Source of the DNA: an archaeon
GTDB lineage: Archaea > Thermoproteota > Nitrososphaeria > Nitrososphaerales > Nitrosopumilaceae
NCBI GenBank assembly: GCA_021824845.1
Contig: JAKAJY010000112.1
Location: 1 to 15,644, forward strand
Length of the DNA: 15,644 nt
Reading direction: 5' to 3'
The notes below the pieces were generated by a model. It saw only the letters and a list, made by a program, of their open reading frames with translations. It did not search any database and was not told the DNA's origin. This document shows positions 1 through 6,979 of this stretch, in pieces. Position numbers and translations under genes: made by a program. Within the stretch, counting starts at the first letter, position 1. Each line of letters begins with the position of its first letter.

Positions 1-1947
1 AAGTTCATCGTAGTTGACTACAACGACATTGTATCTCAAAAAGACATTGAGGTAAAGTTCAACCTAGAGCCCGACGAAATACTGTATGCGTTTTCAGGCG
101 CAATCAAAAACATCCTAGAGGAAAGATTTCCAGATTATGCAACGAAAATCTCAGATGATATTCGAGTAAGGATTGCAAACTATCCAATTCAGAGAAGCCT
201 CAGACAAATCAATGCTGAAGTAATTGGCAAGATGACCTCGGTTTCCGGCATGGTGGTGCGCTCCTCTGAGGTAAAGCCATTGGCAAAAAACGTGGTATAC
301 AAATGTCCAGAAGGCCACACAACCGAGGTTCCACTGGAGCGAGGCCTCAACATTTACACCCCAAGCAAATGCTCTACTGAAAAATGTGCACACCGTGACA
401 TCCGACTAGATCCGGAACAAAGCAAGTTCATCGACTTTCAGATAATCCGTTTGCAAGAGCTTCCAGAGGATCTCCCGCCAGGACAGCTCCCTCACTATGT
501 TGATGTAACAATAAAGCAGGATTTGGTAGACAATGCTCGCCCGGGGGATAGAATAATTCTTACTGGTATAGTTCGAATCGAACAAGAGCAAATCACAGGA
601 ACCCGAATCAACAGCGGACTGCACCGATTAAGAATAGAGGGTAATAACATCGAGTTTTTGGGCGGCCGTGGAGGCAAGAATTCCAGACGATCAGAGCGGG
701 AAGAGATCTCACCGGAAGAAGAAAAAATAATCAAATCCTTGGCAAGAAACACCGATGTTTATGAGCGACTGATAAACTCGTTTGCACCGCACATTCAGGG
801 CCATGCGATCATCAAGGAATCCATTCTATTGTTGATGGTTGGCGCCATGCAAAGGGTAATGAGCGATGGCACCAAAATTAGAGGAGACATTAACGTATTT
901 CTGGTAGGAGATCCAGGTACTGCAAAATCCGAAATGCTCAAGTTTTGTGCAAGACTCGCACCGAGGGGATTGTACACATCCGGTAGAGGTTCCACCGCAG
1001 CAGGCCTAACTGCGGCCGTGGTTAGAGACAAGACCGGAATCATGATGTTAGAAGCAGGTGCCGTGGTATTGGGCGACCAAGGACTGGTATGCATTGACGA
1101 ATTTGACAAGATGAAGCCAGAGGATCGAAGTGCACTACACGAGGTAATGGAGCAACAGTCAGCAAGTATAGCAAAGGGCGGTATTGTGGCTACACTAAAC
1201 GCAAGAACCTCGATTCTAGCTGCAGCAAACCCAATGTACGGAAAATACGATCCATTCAAAAATATCACAGAAAACGTAGCACTACCAATTCCATTATTGA
1301 CAAGATTTGATCTCATCTTTGTCGTTCGAGACATTCCATCAAAGGAAAAAGACCGAAACATAGCACAGCACATCATTGGATTGCACAAAAAATCCACAAC
1401 TGACACCAGATCACTAATCGATCCTGACATTTTTACAAAATATCTGGCATATTGCAAAAGATCGGATCCTACACTGACCTCAGAGGCCGAAGAGAAGATT
1501 CTTGATTATTATCTAAAGATGAGAAATGTCGAGTCCGAAGAAATGATCACAGTAACCCCAAGACAGCTTGGTGGACTGATCAGGCTTGCAACTGCAAGAG
1601 CAAGATTGCTCATGAAGGACCAAGTTGAGGCCGAAGATGCAGAACGTGCGATATTTCTGATTCAAAGCATGCTAGAAGATGCAGGAGTTGATGTCAATAC
1701 TGGCAAAGTAGACCTTGGAGTGTTGCAGGGTAGACCCCACAGTGAGGTATCAAAACTGCAACTCTTCATGGATGTTTTAAAATCCCTTGAAGGCGACAGT
1801 AAAACACCAGTTGAGGAAAAACTCTTTGTAAAAGAGCTGACCAAGACTGCCAAGTTTACCGAGGAAGAGGCAAGGAACTTTATTCGAAGAATGCTCCGAG
1901 AAGCATCAATTTATGAATCCAAGCCTGGTCACTATAATCGTGTATGA
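1..1947 (+). CDS. mcm: Replicative DNA helicase MCM, 5' end cut by window edge
   Basis: ATP-driven hexameric helicase that unwinds DNA ahead of the archaeal replication fork. The frame is open from base 1, so the gene starts upstream; 648 residues are present and roughly 45 are missing compared with usual archaeal MCMs of about 690. In order: the N-terminal A domain; a zinc-binding loop with C102, H106, C124 and C129 of the fragment; the OB fold; then the AAA+ core. Walker A GDPGTAKS is at 907-930, Walker B LVCIDEFDKM at 1084-1113, sensor 1 AAANP near 1222-1233, and the arginine finger in LTRFD at 1303. A C-terminal winged-helix region follows from about 1740. The stop overlaps the hel308 start (ATGA), which suggests co-transcription and coupled translation. 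The internal ATG at 232 is not the start, because conserved N-terminal MCM sequence precedes it in frame. Confidence 0.97.
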   Translation, partial: KFIVVDYNDIVSQKDIEVKFNLEPDEILYAFSGAIKNILEERFPDYATKISDDIRVRIANYPIQRSLRQINAEVIGKMTSVSGMVVRSSEVKPLAKNVVYKCPEGHTTEVPLERGLNIYTPSKCSTEKCAHRDIRLDPEQSKFIDFQIIRLQELPEDLPPGQLPHYVDVTIKQDLVDNARPGDRIILTGIVRIEQEQITGTRINSGLHRLRIEGNNIEFLGGRGGKNSRRSEREEISPEEEKIIKSLARNTDVYERLINSFAPHIQGHAIIKESILLLMVGAMQRVMSDGTKIRGDINVFLVGDPGTAKSEMLKFCARLAPRGLYTSGRGSTAAGLTAAVVRDKTGIMMLEAGAVVLGDQGLVCIDEFDKMKPEDRSALHEVMEQQSASIAKGGIVATLNARTSILAAANPMYGKYDPFKNITENVALPIPLLTRFDLIFVVRDIPSKEKDRNIAQHIIGLHKKSTTDTRSLIDPDIFTKYLAYCKRSDPTLTSEAEEKILDYYLKMRNVESEEMITVTPRQLGGLIRLATARARLLMKDQVEAEDAERAIFLIQSMLEDAGVDVNTGKVDLGVLQGRPHSEVSKLQLFMDVLKSLEGDSKTPVEEKLFVKELTKTAKFTEEEARNFIRRMLREASIYESKPGHYNRV

Positions 1948-4070
1948 AAATAGCGGACCTTGAACTACCAACCTCTGCACAAGATCTTTTAGCTGAGCAA
2001 AACATAACAAAACTCTATCCTCCACAGGCAGATGCAGTAAAGGCAGGGCTCTTGGATGGGAAAAATATTCTGGTTGCAGCTCCCACAGCTAGCGGAAAAA
2101 CACTCATTGCAATGCTCGCAATGATGCGGTTTTTGAGCACAAAACAAGGCAAAGTAGTATATCTGACGCCGCTTCGGGCGCTTGCTGCGGAAAAATTCTC
2201 TGAATTCAAAAAAATGGAAAAAATCGAACTTGGCAGAAAGATCAAAACCGCAATCTCAACTGGCGATTTTGACTCAGTAGACAAGGAATCTGAAAGTGCA
2301 GACATTGTTGTTTTGACTAACGAAAAGATGGATTCCATAATCCGACATGGGGTGGATTGGATTGATAAAATCGGCCTAGTGATAGCAGATGAGGTTCATC
2401 TGATTGGTGATAAGGACCGGGGCCCGACACTTGAAGTTATTTTAACAAAACTAAAGGATCTTGAATCAAAGCCACAAATTGTAGGTCTGTCTGCAACAAT
2501 AACAAACTCCGATGAACTGGCAGAATGGCTTGGCTGCAAGTTAGTATTGAGTGATTGGAGGCCGGTTCCACTAACTGAAGGGGTCTTTGATGGCGGATCT
2601 GTTTTGTGGAACAATGGTGATTCCAATGAAATCGAGTCCAGCATACGTGGCCCACCAATAGATCTGTGTCTTGATACGATAAAAAATGGAGGTCAGTCGT
2701 TGGTCTTTGCAGAAACAAGGACACGATCCGCATCGCTTGCCGCAAAGGGATCTGATGCAGTATTAAAATTCCTGACGGACTCTGAGAAAAAATACCTAGA
2801 GGAAATATCACAAAAAATCCTAGACAACAACGAGCATACTGATCTGATAAAAACACTGTCTACTCTTCTCAAAAAAGGGGTTGGATTTCATCATGCGGGC
2901 CTAAACCAAAACTGCCGAGAAATAATAGAAACAGAATTCAGAAATGGTAAGATCAAACTCTTGGCATCAACACCAACCCTTGCAGCAGGAGTAAATCTTC
3001 CAGCAAGACGTGTTGTCATATCGAGTATTGCAAGATATGACGTAAAGGCAGGTACAAACAAACCAATTAGCATCCTAGAATACAAGCAGCTTTGCGGAAG
3101 GGCTGGAAGGCCGCAATATGACAAGTTTGGTGAGGCAATAATAGTTGGCAATTCAAATGCCTCAGACCTCATAGAGTATTACATCAATGGAACGCCAGAG
3201 CCGATCGAATCTCAGCTCACAGATGACAAGGCACTGCGAATCCACATACTGAGTCATGTGGTGTCAAATCCAGGAATAAAAAATGAGCAAATCTTTGAGT
3301 TCTTCCAAAAAACCTTGGCAGGACTGCAAACAAGAAAAAACACACTGAAATTCTCAATAGAGATTGCAAAAAAATTCCTAATCCGAGAGAACCTCATAGT
3401 ACAAAAAGCAGAAAGATTTGCGGCAACAGAGTTTGGTAAAAAAGTATCGATGCTATACATAGATCCAATTACTGCGATTTACTTTAAGCGAGGCCTAGAA
3501 GCAGTTTCTGAAAATAAAAGACACACACTGGGATTTTTGCATCTTGTCTCAAGTTGTGAGGAGTTTTTCCCCAAGTTTTCCCTTCGAAACAAGGACTATG
3601 AGACGCTTGGGACACTAATTGAGAACAAGTCGTCTGAGCTGATTGAATCCATATCGGAATATGATTGCTCAAGGAGCCTTTTGGCGCTACATTCTTGGAT
3701 ATCTGAGTCCTCGGAAATCCATCTCTCTGATAACCTTGGAATCGAATCCGGTGATATGCACCGAATGGCAGAGACTGCTGACTGGCTTGTGTACTGTTTG
3801 TATGAGCTTGCAAAACTTGTTGATAGAGCAGATCTGCTAGAGGAGCTTGATACCATACGCAAAAGAATAGCATATGGAATCAAAGAAGAGCTAGTGGAAT
3901 TGGTCAAAGTTCGCGGAATTGGGCGTGTACGTGCAAGAAAACTATACGATCATGGAATCAAGACAACCGAGGATCTGCATACAATCCCAATCAACAAGCT
4001 GGCAGAGATTGATAAAATCGGCCCAACCATTGCAGATAATATTAAATCCCAACTCAAAAAAGTGAGATAA
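1944..4070 (+). CDS. hel308: Hel308-type Ski2-like superfamily 2 DNA helicase
   Basis: A 3'-5' DNA helicase thought to act on stalled or remodelled replication forks; family knowledge links it to homologous-recombination repair. All SF2 motifs are visible: Q-motif region with PPQ at residues 26-28, Walker A APTASGKT (46-53), motif Ia TPLRALA (75-81), DEVH box (149-152), SAT (183-185), motif IV LVFAETR (253-259), motif V ASTPTLAAGVNLPARRV (341-357) and motif VI QLCGRAGRP (382-390). A winged-helix and ratchet region follows, and the protein ends in a helix-hairpin-helix pair around residues 657-705 (RGIGRVRARKL, then IDKIGPTIADNI), as in archaeal Hel308. The 708-residue length is normal. The ATG lies inside the mcm stop (4-nt overlap), so the two helicases are probably made from one mRNA. 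Confidence 0.95.
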   Translation: MKIADLELPTSAQDLLAEQNITKLYPPQADAVKAGLLDGKNILVAAPTASGKTLIAMLAMMRFLSTKQGKVVYLTPLRALAAEKFSEFKKMEKIELGRKIKTAISTGDFDSVDKESESADIVVLTNEKMDSIIRHGVDWIDKIGLVIADEVHLIGDKDRGPTLEVILTKLKDLESKPQIVGLSATITNSDELAEWLGCKLVLSDWRPVPLTEGVFDGGSVLWNNGDSNEIESSIRGPPIDLCLDTIKNGGQSLVFAETRTRSASLAAKGSDAVLKFLTDSEKKYLEEISQKILDNNEHTDLIKTLSTLLKKGVGFHHAGLNQNCREIIETEFRNGKIKLLASTPTLAAGVNLPARRVVISSIARYDVKAGTNKPISILEYKQLCGRAGRPQYDKFGEAIIVGNSNASDLIEYYINGTPEPIESQLTDDKALRIHILSHVVSNPGIKNEQIFEFFQKTLAGLQTRKNTLKFSIEIAKKFLIRENLIVQKAERFAATEFGKKVSMLYIDPITAIYFKRGLEAVSENKRHTLGFLHLVSSCEEFFPKFSLRNKDYETLGTLIENKSSELIESISEYDCSRSLLALHSWISESSEIHLSDNLGIESGDMHRMAETADWLVYCLYELAKLVDRADLLEELDTIRKRIAYGIKEELVELVKVRGIGRVRARKLYDHGIKTTEDLHTIPINKLAEIDKIGPTIADNIKSQLKKVR
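4062..4066 (+). promoter_or_regulatory. Ribosome binding site for the TTG start at 4071
   Basis: GTGAG in the last codons of hel308 matches the GTGA part of the archaeal Shine-Dalgarno consensus and ends 4 nt before TTG at 4071. It supports initiation directly after the hel308 stop. No ATG or GTG start is available upstream in this frame, because the hel308 stop is the preceding codon. Confidence 0.5.
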
Positions 4071-5084
4071 TTGCAAGACTATATCATTGCAGGGCTGGTT
4101 TCATCGGCAATTGCATTTTTTGTTGTTTTTGGCCTAGTTCCATCACTGATAAAATCCCTGAATAAAAAAAATTGGGCAGTAAAAGATGTAAACCGAATAG
4201 GTGGCGCAATGGTTCCGAGGCCTGGCGGTCCTGTAATTCTTGTTGGAATAATCGTATCTGAGATATCGCTCTACTTTCTTTTGCCACAACAAATCAACAC
4301 AAGAGGACTTGTTGCGCTTTTGATTACTACATCAATTGCATTTGTTGTCGGCTTTATCGATGATAGAAGAGTAATGAGTGGATGGTTCAAGCCGCTTGCC
4401 TTGATGGGTGCTGCAATACCAATCATAGCTCTTGGGGCATACGAGCCAAATCTGGCATTCCCATTATTTGGCGAGGTGAAAATTCCCGCATTGTATCTAG
4501 GATTGATACTATTCATGATCCCAATTACAGGAAACACGATTAACTCCATTGATGTGATGAATGGAATTGCAAGTGGATTCGTGATGATTGCATCCTTTTC
4601 CCTTGCAATTGTTTTGTTTATTTTACAAAATTACACCGTTGCAATAATGACTCTACCAATTGCATTTGCGTCACTTGCATTTTATCGATACCACAAGTTT
4701 CCGGCCAGAATATTCCCAGGTGATTCTGGAGCGCTAGTCCTTGGAGCAGCATATGGGACAATTGCAATAATTGGACGCGTCGAGGTGATTGCAGCAATTG
4801 CACTTTTACCCGCAATAATCAATTCGTTTTTGTTCCTGTCCAGTGTAAAGAGAATCGTCGAGCACAGGCAAGTCAAGGGACCTACCATACATACAGATGA
4901 TCATAAAATCACTACAACCAAGGAATCCAATGCACCAATCACACTGGTGAGACTAATTGTTGCAAGCAAGCCGCTTACCGAAAAAGAGATTGGCTTTACC
5001 ATATTCAGGCTGGCAATATTCTCAGGAATTCTAGCAATCATTACTGCTATTATATCAGGAGTGCAAATTTGGCCCAGCTCCTGA
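4071..5084 (+). CDS. Polyprenyl/dolichyl-phosphate GlcNAc-1-phosphate transferase (Alg7/MraY/WecA superfamily)
   Basis: Integral membrane enzyme that moves a sugar 1-phosphate (probably GlcNAc-1-P) from UDP-sugar to a polyprenyl phosphate on the cytoplasmic face. This is the first membrane step of N-glycan or surface glycan assembly. The 337 residues form about ten hydrophobic segments. Family motifs seen: NRIGG followed by RPGG near 41-53, the metal-binding DD pair in GFIDDRR (94-100), NTINSIDVMNG (155-165), FPGDSGAL (215-222) and the cytoplasmic HTDDHK loop (274-279). These resemble eukaryotic DPAGT1/Alg7 and archaeal AglH more than MraY; the exact sugar is inferred. The start is TTG abutting the hel308 stop. 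The gene overlaps the next one by 16 nt. The nearby convergent genes for acetamido-sugar nucleotides fit a glycan role. Confidence 0.88.
   Translation: MQDYIIAGLVSSAIAFFVVFGLVPSLIKSLNKKNWAVKDVNRIGGAMVPRPGGPVILVGIIVSEISLYFLLPQQINTRGLVALLITTSIAFVVGFIDDRRVMSGWFKPLALMGAAIPIIALGAYEPNLAFPLFGEVKIPALYLGLILFMIPITGNTINSIDVMNGIASGFVMIASFSLAIVLFILQNYTVAIMTLPIAFASLAFYRYHKFPARIFPGDSGALVLGAAYGTIAIIGRVEVIAAIALLPAIINSFLFLSSVKRIVEHRQVKGPTIHTDDHKITTTKESNAPITLVRLIVASKPLTEKEIGFTIFRLAIFSGILAIITAIISGVQIWPSS
5057..5063 (+). promoter_or_regulatory. Strong Shine-Dalgarno for the small membrane protein
   Basis: AGGAGTG ends 5 nt before the TTG at 5069. It lies inside the 3' end of the transferase gene and is the clearest ribosome binding site in the left half of the window. 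It decides the TTG start, because no ATG or GTG in that frame fits as well. Confidence 0.6.
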
Positions 5085-5305
5085 TTTTTGCATTCATTGG
5101 AATCATGTGGGTGCTGATCCTTGCAGGTGGCGGAATACTAGTGACACTTGTCTCAAAGATCTCGATTTCTGGATATGGGGATCATCTGGATTTTTTCATT
5201 GCATCCATAATCAAGGCAGTGATTGCTTTGGTATTGGTAGTGTTCTGGGTTTTGGTTCTAACTAAACTCAAAAACAAGATATTTCAAAAACAGATCAGGG
5301 CCTAA
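5069..5305 (+). CDS. Small two-helix membrane protein, function unknown
   Basis: A 78-residue hydrophobic protein that I cannot assign to a named family. Two membrane segments are clear (about residues 4-28 and 42-66), separated by a short polar turn with SISGYGDHLD. The C-terminus is basic (KLKNKIFQKQIRA), which suggests a cytoplasmic tail by the positive-inside rule. The start is TTG, backed by a good AGGAGTG ribosome binding site. The gene overlaps the GlcNAc-1-phosphate transferase by 16 nt, so the two are probably translated together; a role as accessory subunit or neighbour in lipid-linked sugar synthesis is only inference. Its TAA overlaps the stop of the convergent acetyltransferase gene. 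Confidence 0.75.
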   Translation: MAQLLIFAFIGIMWVLILAGGGILVTLVSKISISGYGDHLDFFIASIIKAVIALVLVVFWVLVLTKLKNKIFQKQIRA

Positions 5306-5775
5306 GATTTCCATTTTGCCTGCTTTTTGTCATATTCTGATCTGGTGTATTTTACTTTGGCAGGAACACCAACTACCACCATATCATCTGGAACGTCCTT
5401 TGTTACTACTGCTCCCATCGCAACAACACTGTTTTTCCCAACCGTAACTCCTGCCTTTATGACTGCACGAGATCCAATGATGGCTCCATCCTTTATGGTG
5501 ACTCCGATCATTTTCTGGCTTGGTGGATATGGATCGTTTGTTAGGGAAACCGATGGACCAATGAAGACGTTTTTGCCAATTCTTGAAAGCGGTGGGATGT
5601 AGACGAGCCCCTCTATCATGGTGTTCTCACCAATCTCGACATTATAGTCAATGTGTGAAAGTGAGCCTATCTTTACATTATCACCAAGTGTGGTGTTGTC
5701 TCCAACATACGCAAAATGCCAAATCTTGACATTTTTGCCGATTTTTGCCTTTTCTGATACGAAATTGGTTATCAA
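5302..5775 (-). CDS. Hexapeptide-repeat (left-handed beta helix) N-acetyltransferase, WbpD/WlbB-like
   Basis: Likely acetyl-CoA-dependent transferase acting on an amino-sugar nucleotide. Nearly all of its 157 residues consist of hexapeptide repeats of the [LIV]-G-x-x type (KIGKNVKIW, TLGDNVKIG, EIGENTMIEG, RIGKNVFIGP, VTVGKNSVVAMGAVV), ending in the usual VPAKV and a charged tail. The WbpD/WlbB family acetylates UDP-3-amino sugars. Two genes upstream is a Gfo/Idh/MocA dehydrogenase like WbpB, which would make the matching 3-keto sugar; the WbpE-type aminotransferase is not in the window. The start appears to be TTG one base after the upstream TAG, with no obvious ribosome binding site, so termination-reinitiation is likely. 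The stop codon overlaps the convergent gene by 4 nt. Substrate is inferred from family and neighbours. Confidence 0.88.
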   Translation of the reverse strand: MITNFVSEKAKIGKNVKIWHFAYVGDNTTLGDNVKIGSLSHIDYNVEIGENTMIEGLVYIPPLSRIGKNVFIGPSVSLTNDPYPPSQKMIGVTIKDGAIIGSRAVIKAGVTVGKNSVVAMGAVVTKDVPDDMVVVGVPAKVKYTRSEYDKKQAKWKS

Positions 5776-5776
5776 A

Positions 5777-6046
5777 CTACAGATGCCATGGATTGGCGTC
5801 TTTAATTATTTTCTGGGGTAGTGTTTTATGGTTCTTCTCCAAAAATACAATGTCCTGCTTTTTGTCTCGCAGCTCATCCGGCAGCATTATTGGAATCTCT
5901 TCTATAATGGGATAGAATCTGGAGCATTTTGAGCAAAACAGAGCACCCTCCAAAACTACCTCTTGCTTTGATTGCGTTTCGTATAATTCCAAAGGAAATT
6001 GCTTGTCCATTGGACACACTAACATGTCCATCATTTTTTTGTTCAT
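5777..6046 (-). CDS. Trm112-like small zinc-ribbon protein
   Basis: An 89-residue protein with the Trm112/UPF0434 pattern: MLVCPMDKQF at the N-terminus, then LFCSKCSRFYPIIEEIPIML. In eukaryotes and archaea Trm112 is the activating partner of several methyltransferases for tRNA, rRNA and release factor; bacterial UPF0434 members are poorly understood. Here the first metal site is CPMD rather than CPxC, leaving three cysteines (C11, C38, C41), so zinc binding may be incomplete or use another ligand. CPxDK variants are known in the family. The ATG overlaps the stop of the dehydrogenase gene (ATGA) and the acetyltransferase begins 1 nt after its stop, so it is buried in a sugar-nucleotide operon. 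No methyltransferase partner is visible in the window. Confidence 0.82.
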   Translation of the reverse strand: MNKKMMDMLVCPMDKQFPLELYETQSKQEVVLEGALFCSKCSRFYPIIEEIPIMLPDELRDKKQDIVFLEKNHKTLPQKIIKDANPWHL

Positions 6047-6978
6047 TTTAGATCTAGGTAGATTGGAACTCCTTTTTGGCTAGATAATAACGCTGCTTCC
6101 GCTATTTTTGTTACATTTACTGCCTCTTCCGCCCGCACTCTTGGCGTGGTCTTTGATTTTACTGCATCCAAAAATGCCTTGATCTCTACTGTAAGTGGCT
6201 CCTGTCTTTCTTTTCTTGGGATCTCAGAACCTTGATCCTTTTCAATTTTGACTTCCTGTGTTACGAAGTCCCCAGAGATTATTCCATCGGTACACACTGC
6301 GTTAAAGTGCCTCACTCGGGATGGTGTTATCCAGTTTGATGATATCACTGCTACCTTGTTGTCTTTAAAGCCAAGCATGATTGTAGCAAAGTCCTCATGG
6401 TCATGCCTTATTTTGCCAGATCTTGCAAATACTACCTGAGGAGTGTCATCAAAGAGCCACATTGCAGTGTCAATATCATGGACAGATGTATCATAAATGA
6501 TTCCAACATCTTTGATGTGAAGTGGCATTCTGTTTTCTCGATGAAACTCTAGCATGATTAGTTCACCGTATTTTTTTGATTTTACAAATTCCTTTACTGT
6601 TTCGACTGCCGGATTGAATCGCTCAATATAGCCACATGTTAGTATGACACCGTTTTTTTTGGCAAGCTCTGACAGTTTGAGTCCCTCATCAGATTTGTAA
6701 GTCATTGGCTTTTCCACAAATACTGATTTTTTTCTCTGGATTATTTTTGTGGCAATATCAAAATGAGTAATTGTTGGCGTGCAAACAAAGACTGCGTCAA
6801 TTTCCTCAGAATCCAACATTGTATCAAGTGAAGTGTAATGGTTTACTCCGTATTTTTGCGCAGTCTCTTTTGCCCTGTCTTGGTCTGCATCACAGACTGC
6901 AACCAGTGCCCCGAGCTGGGATAAGACTCTGGCATGGTTTTTGCCCCACCCACCGATTCCTATTTGTGCTACTTTCAA
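6043..6978 (-). CDS. Gfo/Idh/MocA-family oxidoreductase, probable UDP-acetamido-sugar 3-dehydrogenase (WbpB-like)
   Basis: NAD(P)-dependent dehydrogenase of 311 residues. The Rossmann motif GIGGWG is at residues 7-12, an acidic residue ends the second strand (AVCDAD, about 27-32), and the family signature VFVEKP with catalytic K90 is present. The second domain has GYIERFNPAV (116-125) and the active-site stretch YDTSVHDID with D163 and H167. GYxERFNP is typical of the subgroup annotated as UDP-N-acetylglucosamine 3-dehydrogenase in archaea. With the WbpD-like acetyltransferase two genes downstream, a role in a 3-acetamido sugar nucleotide is likely but not proven. The start is TTG one base after the ilvE stop, with a ribosome binding site (CGGTG) inside ilvE. 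The stop overlaps the Trm112-like gene by 4 nt. Confidence 0.9.
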   Translation of the reverse strand: MKVAQIGIGGWGKNHARVLSQLGALVAVCDADQDRAKETAQKYGVNHYTSLDTMLDSEEIDAVFVCTPTITHFDIATKIIQRKKSVFVEKPMTYKSDEGLKLSELAKKNGVILTCGYIERFNPAVETVKEFVKSKKYGELIMLEFHRENRMPLHIKDVGIIYDTSVHDIDTAMWLFDDTPQVVFARSGKIRHDHEDFATIMLGFKDNKVAVISSNWITPSRVRHFNAVCTDGIISGDFVTQEVKIEKDQGSEIPRKERQEPLTVEIKAFLDAVKSKTTPRVRAEEAVNVTKIAEAALLSSQKGVPIYLDLK

Positions 6979-6979
6979 G

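Noticed and set aside
232..234. ATG 232 as the MCM start
   Set aside because: The frame is open from base 1 and encodes typical N-terminal MCM sequence (for example NYPIQRSLR), so the gene is cut by the window edge.
795..1457. A 220-codon open frame on the minus strand inside mcm
   Set aside because: It lies wholly antisense to the conserved MCM AAA+ core, is cysteine-, serine- and methionine-rich without any family pattern, and comes from codon bias of the real gene.
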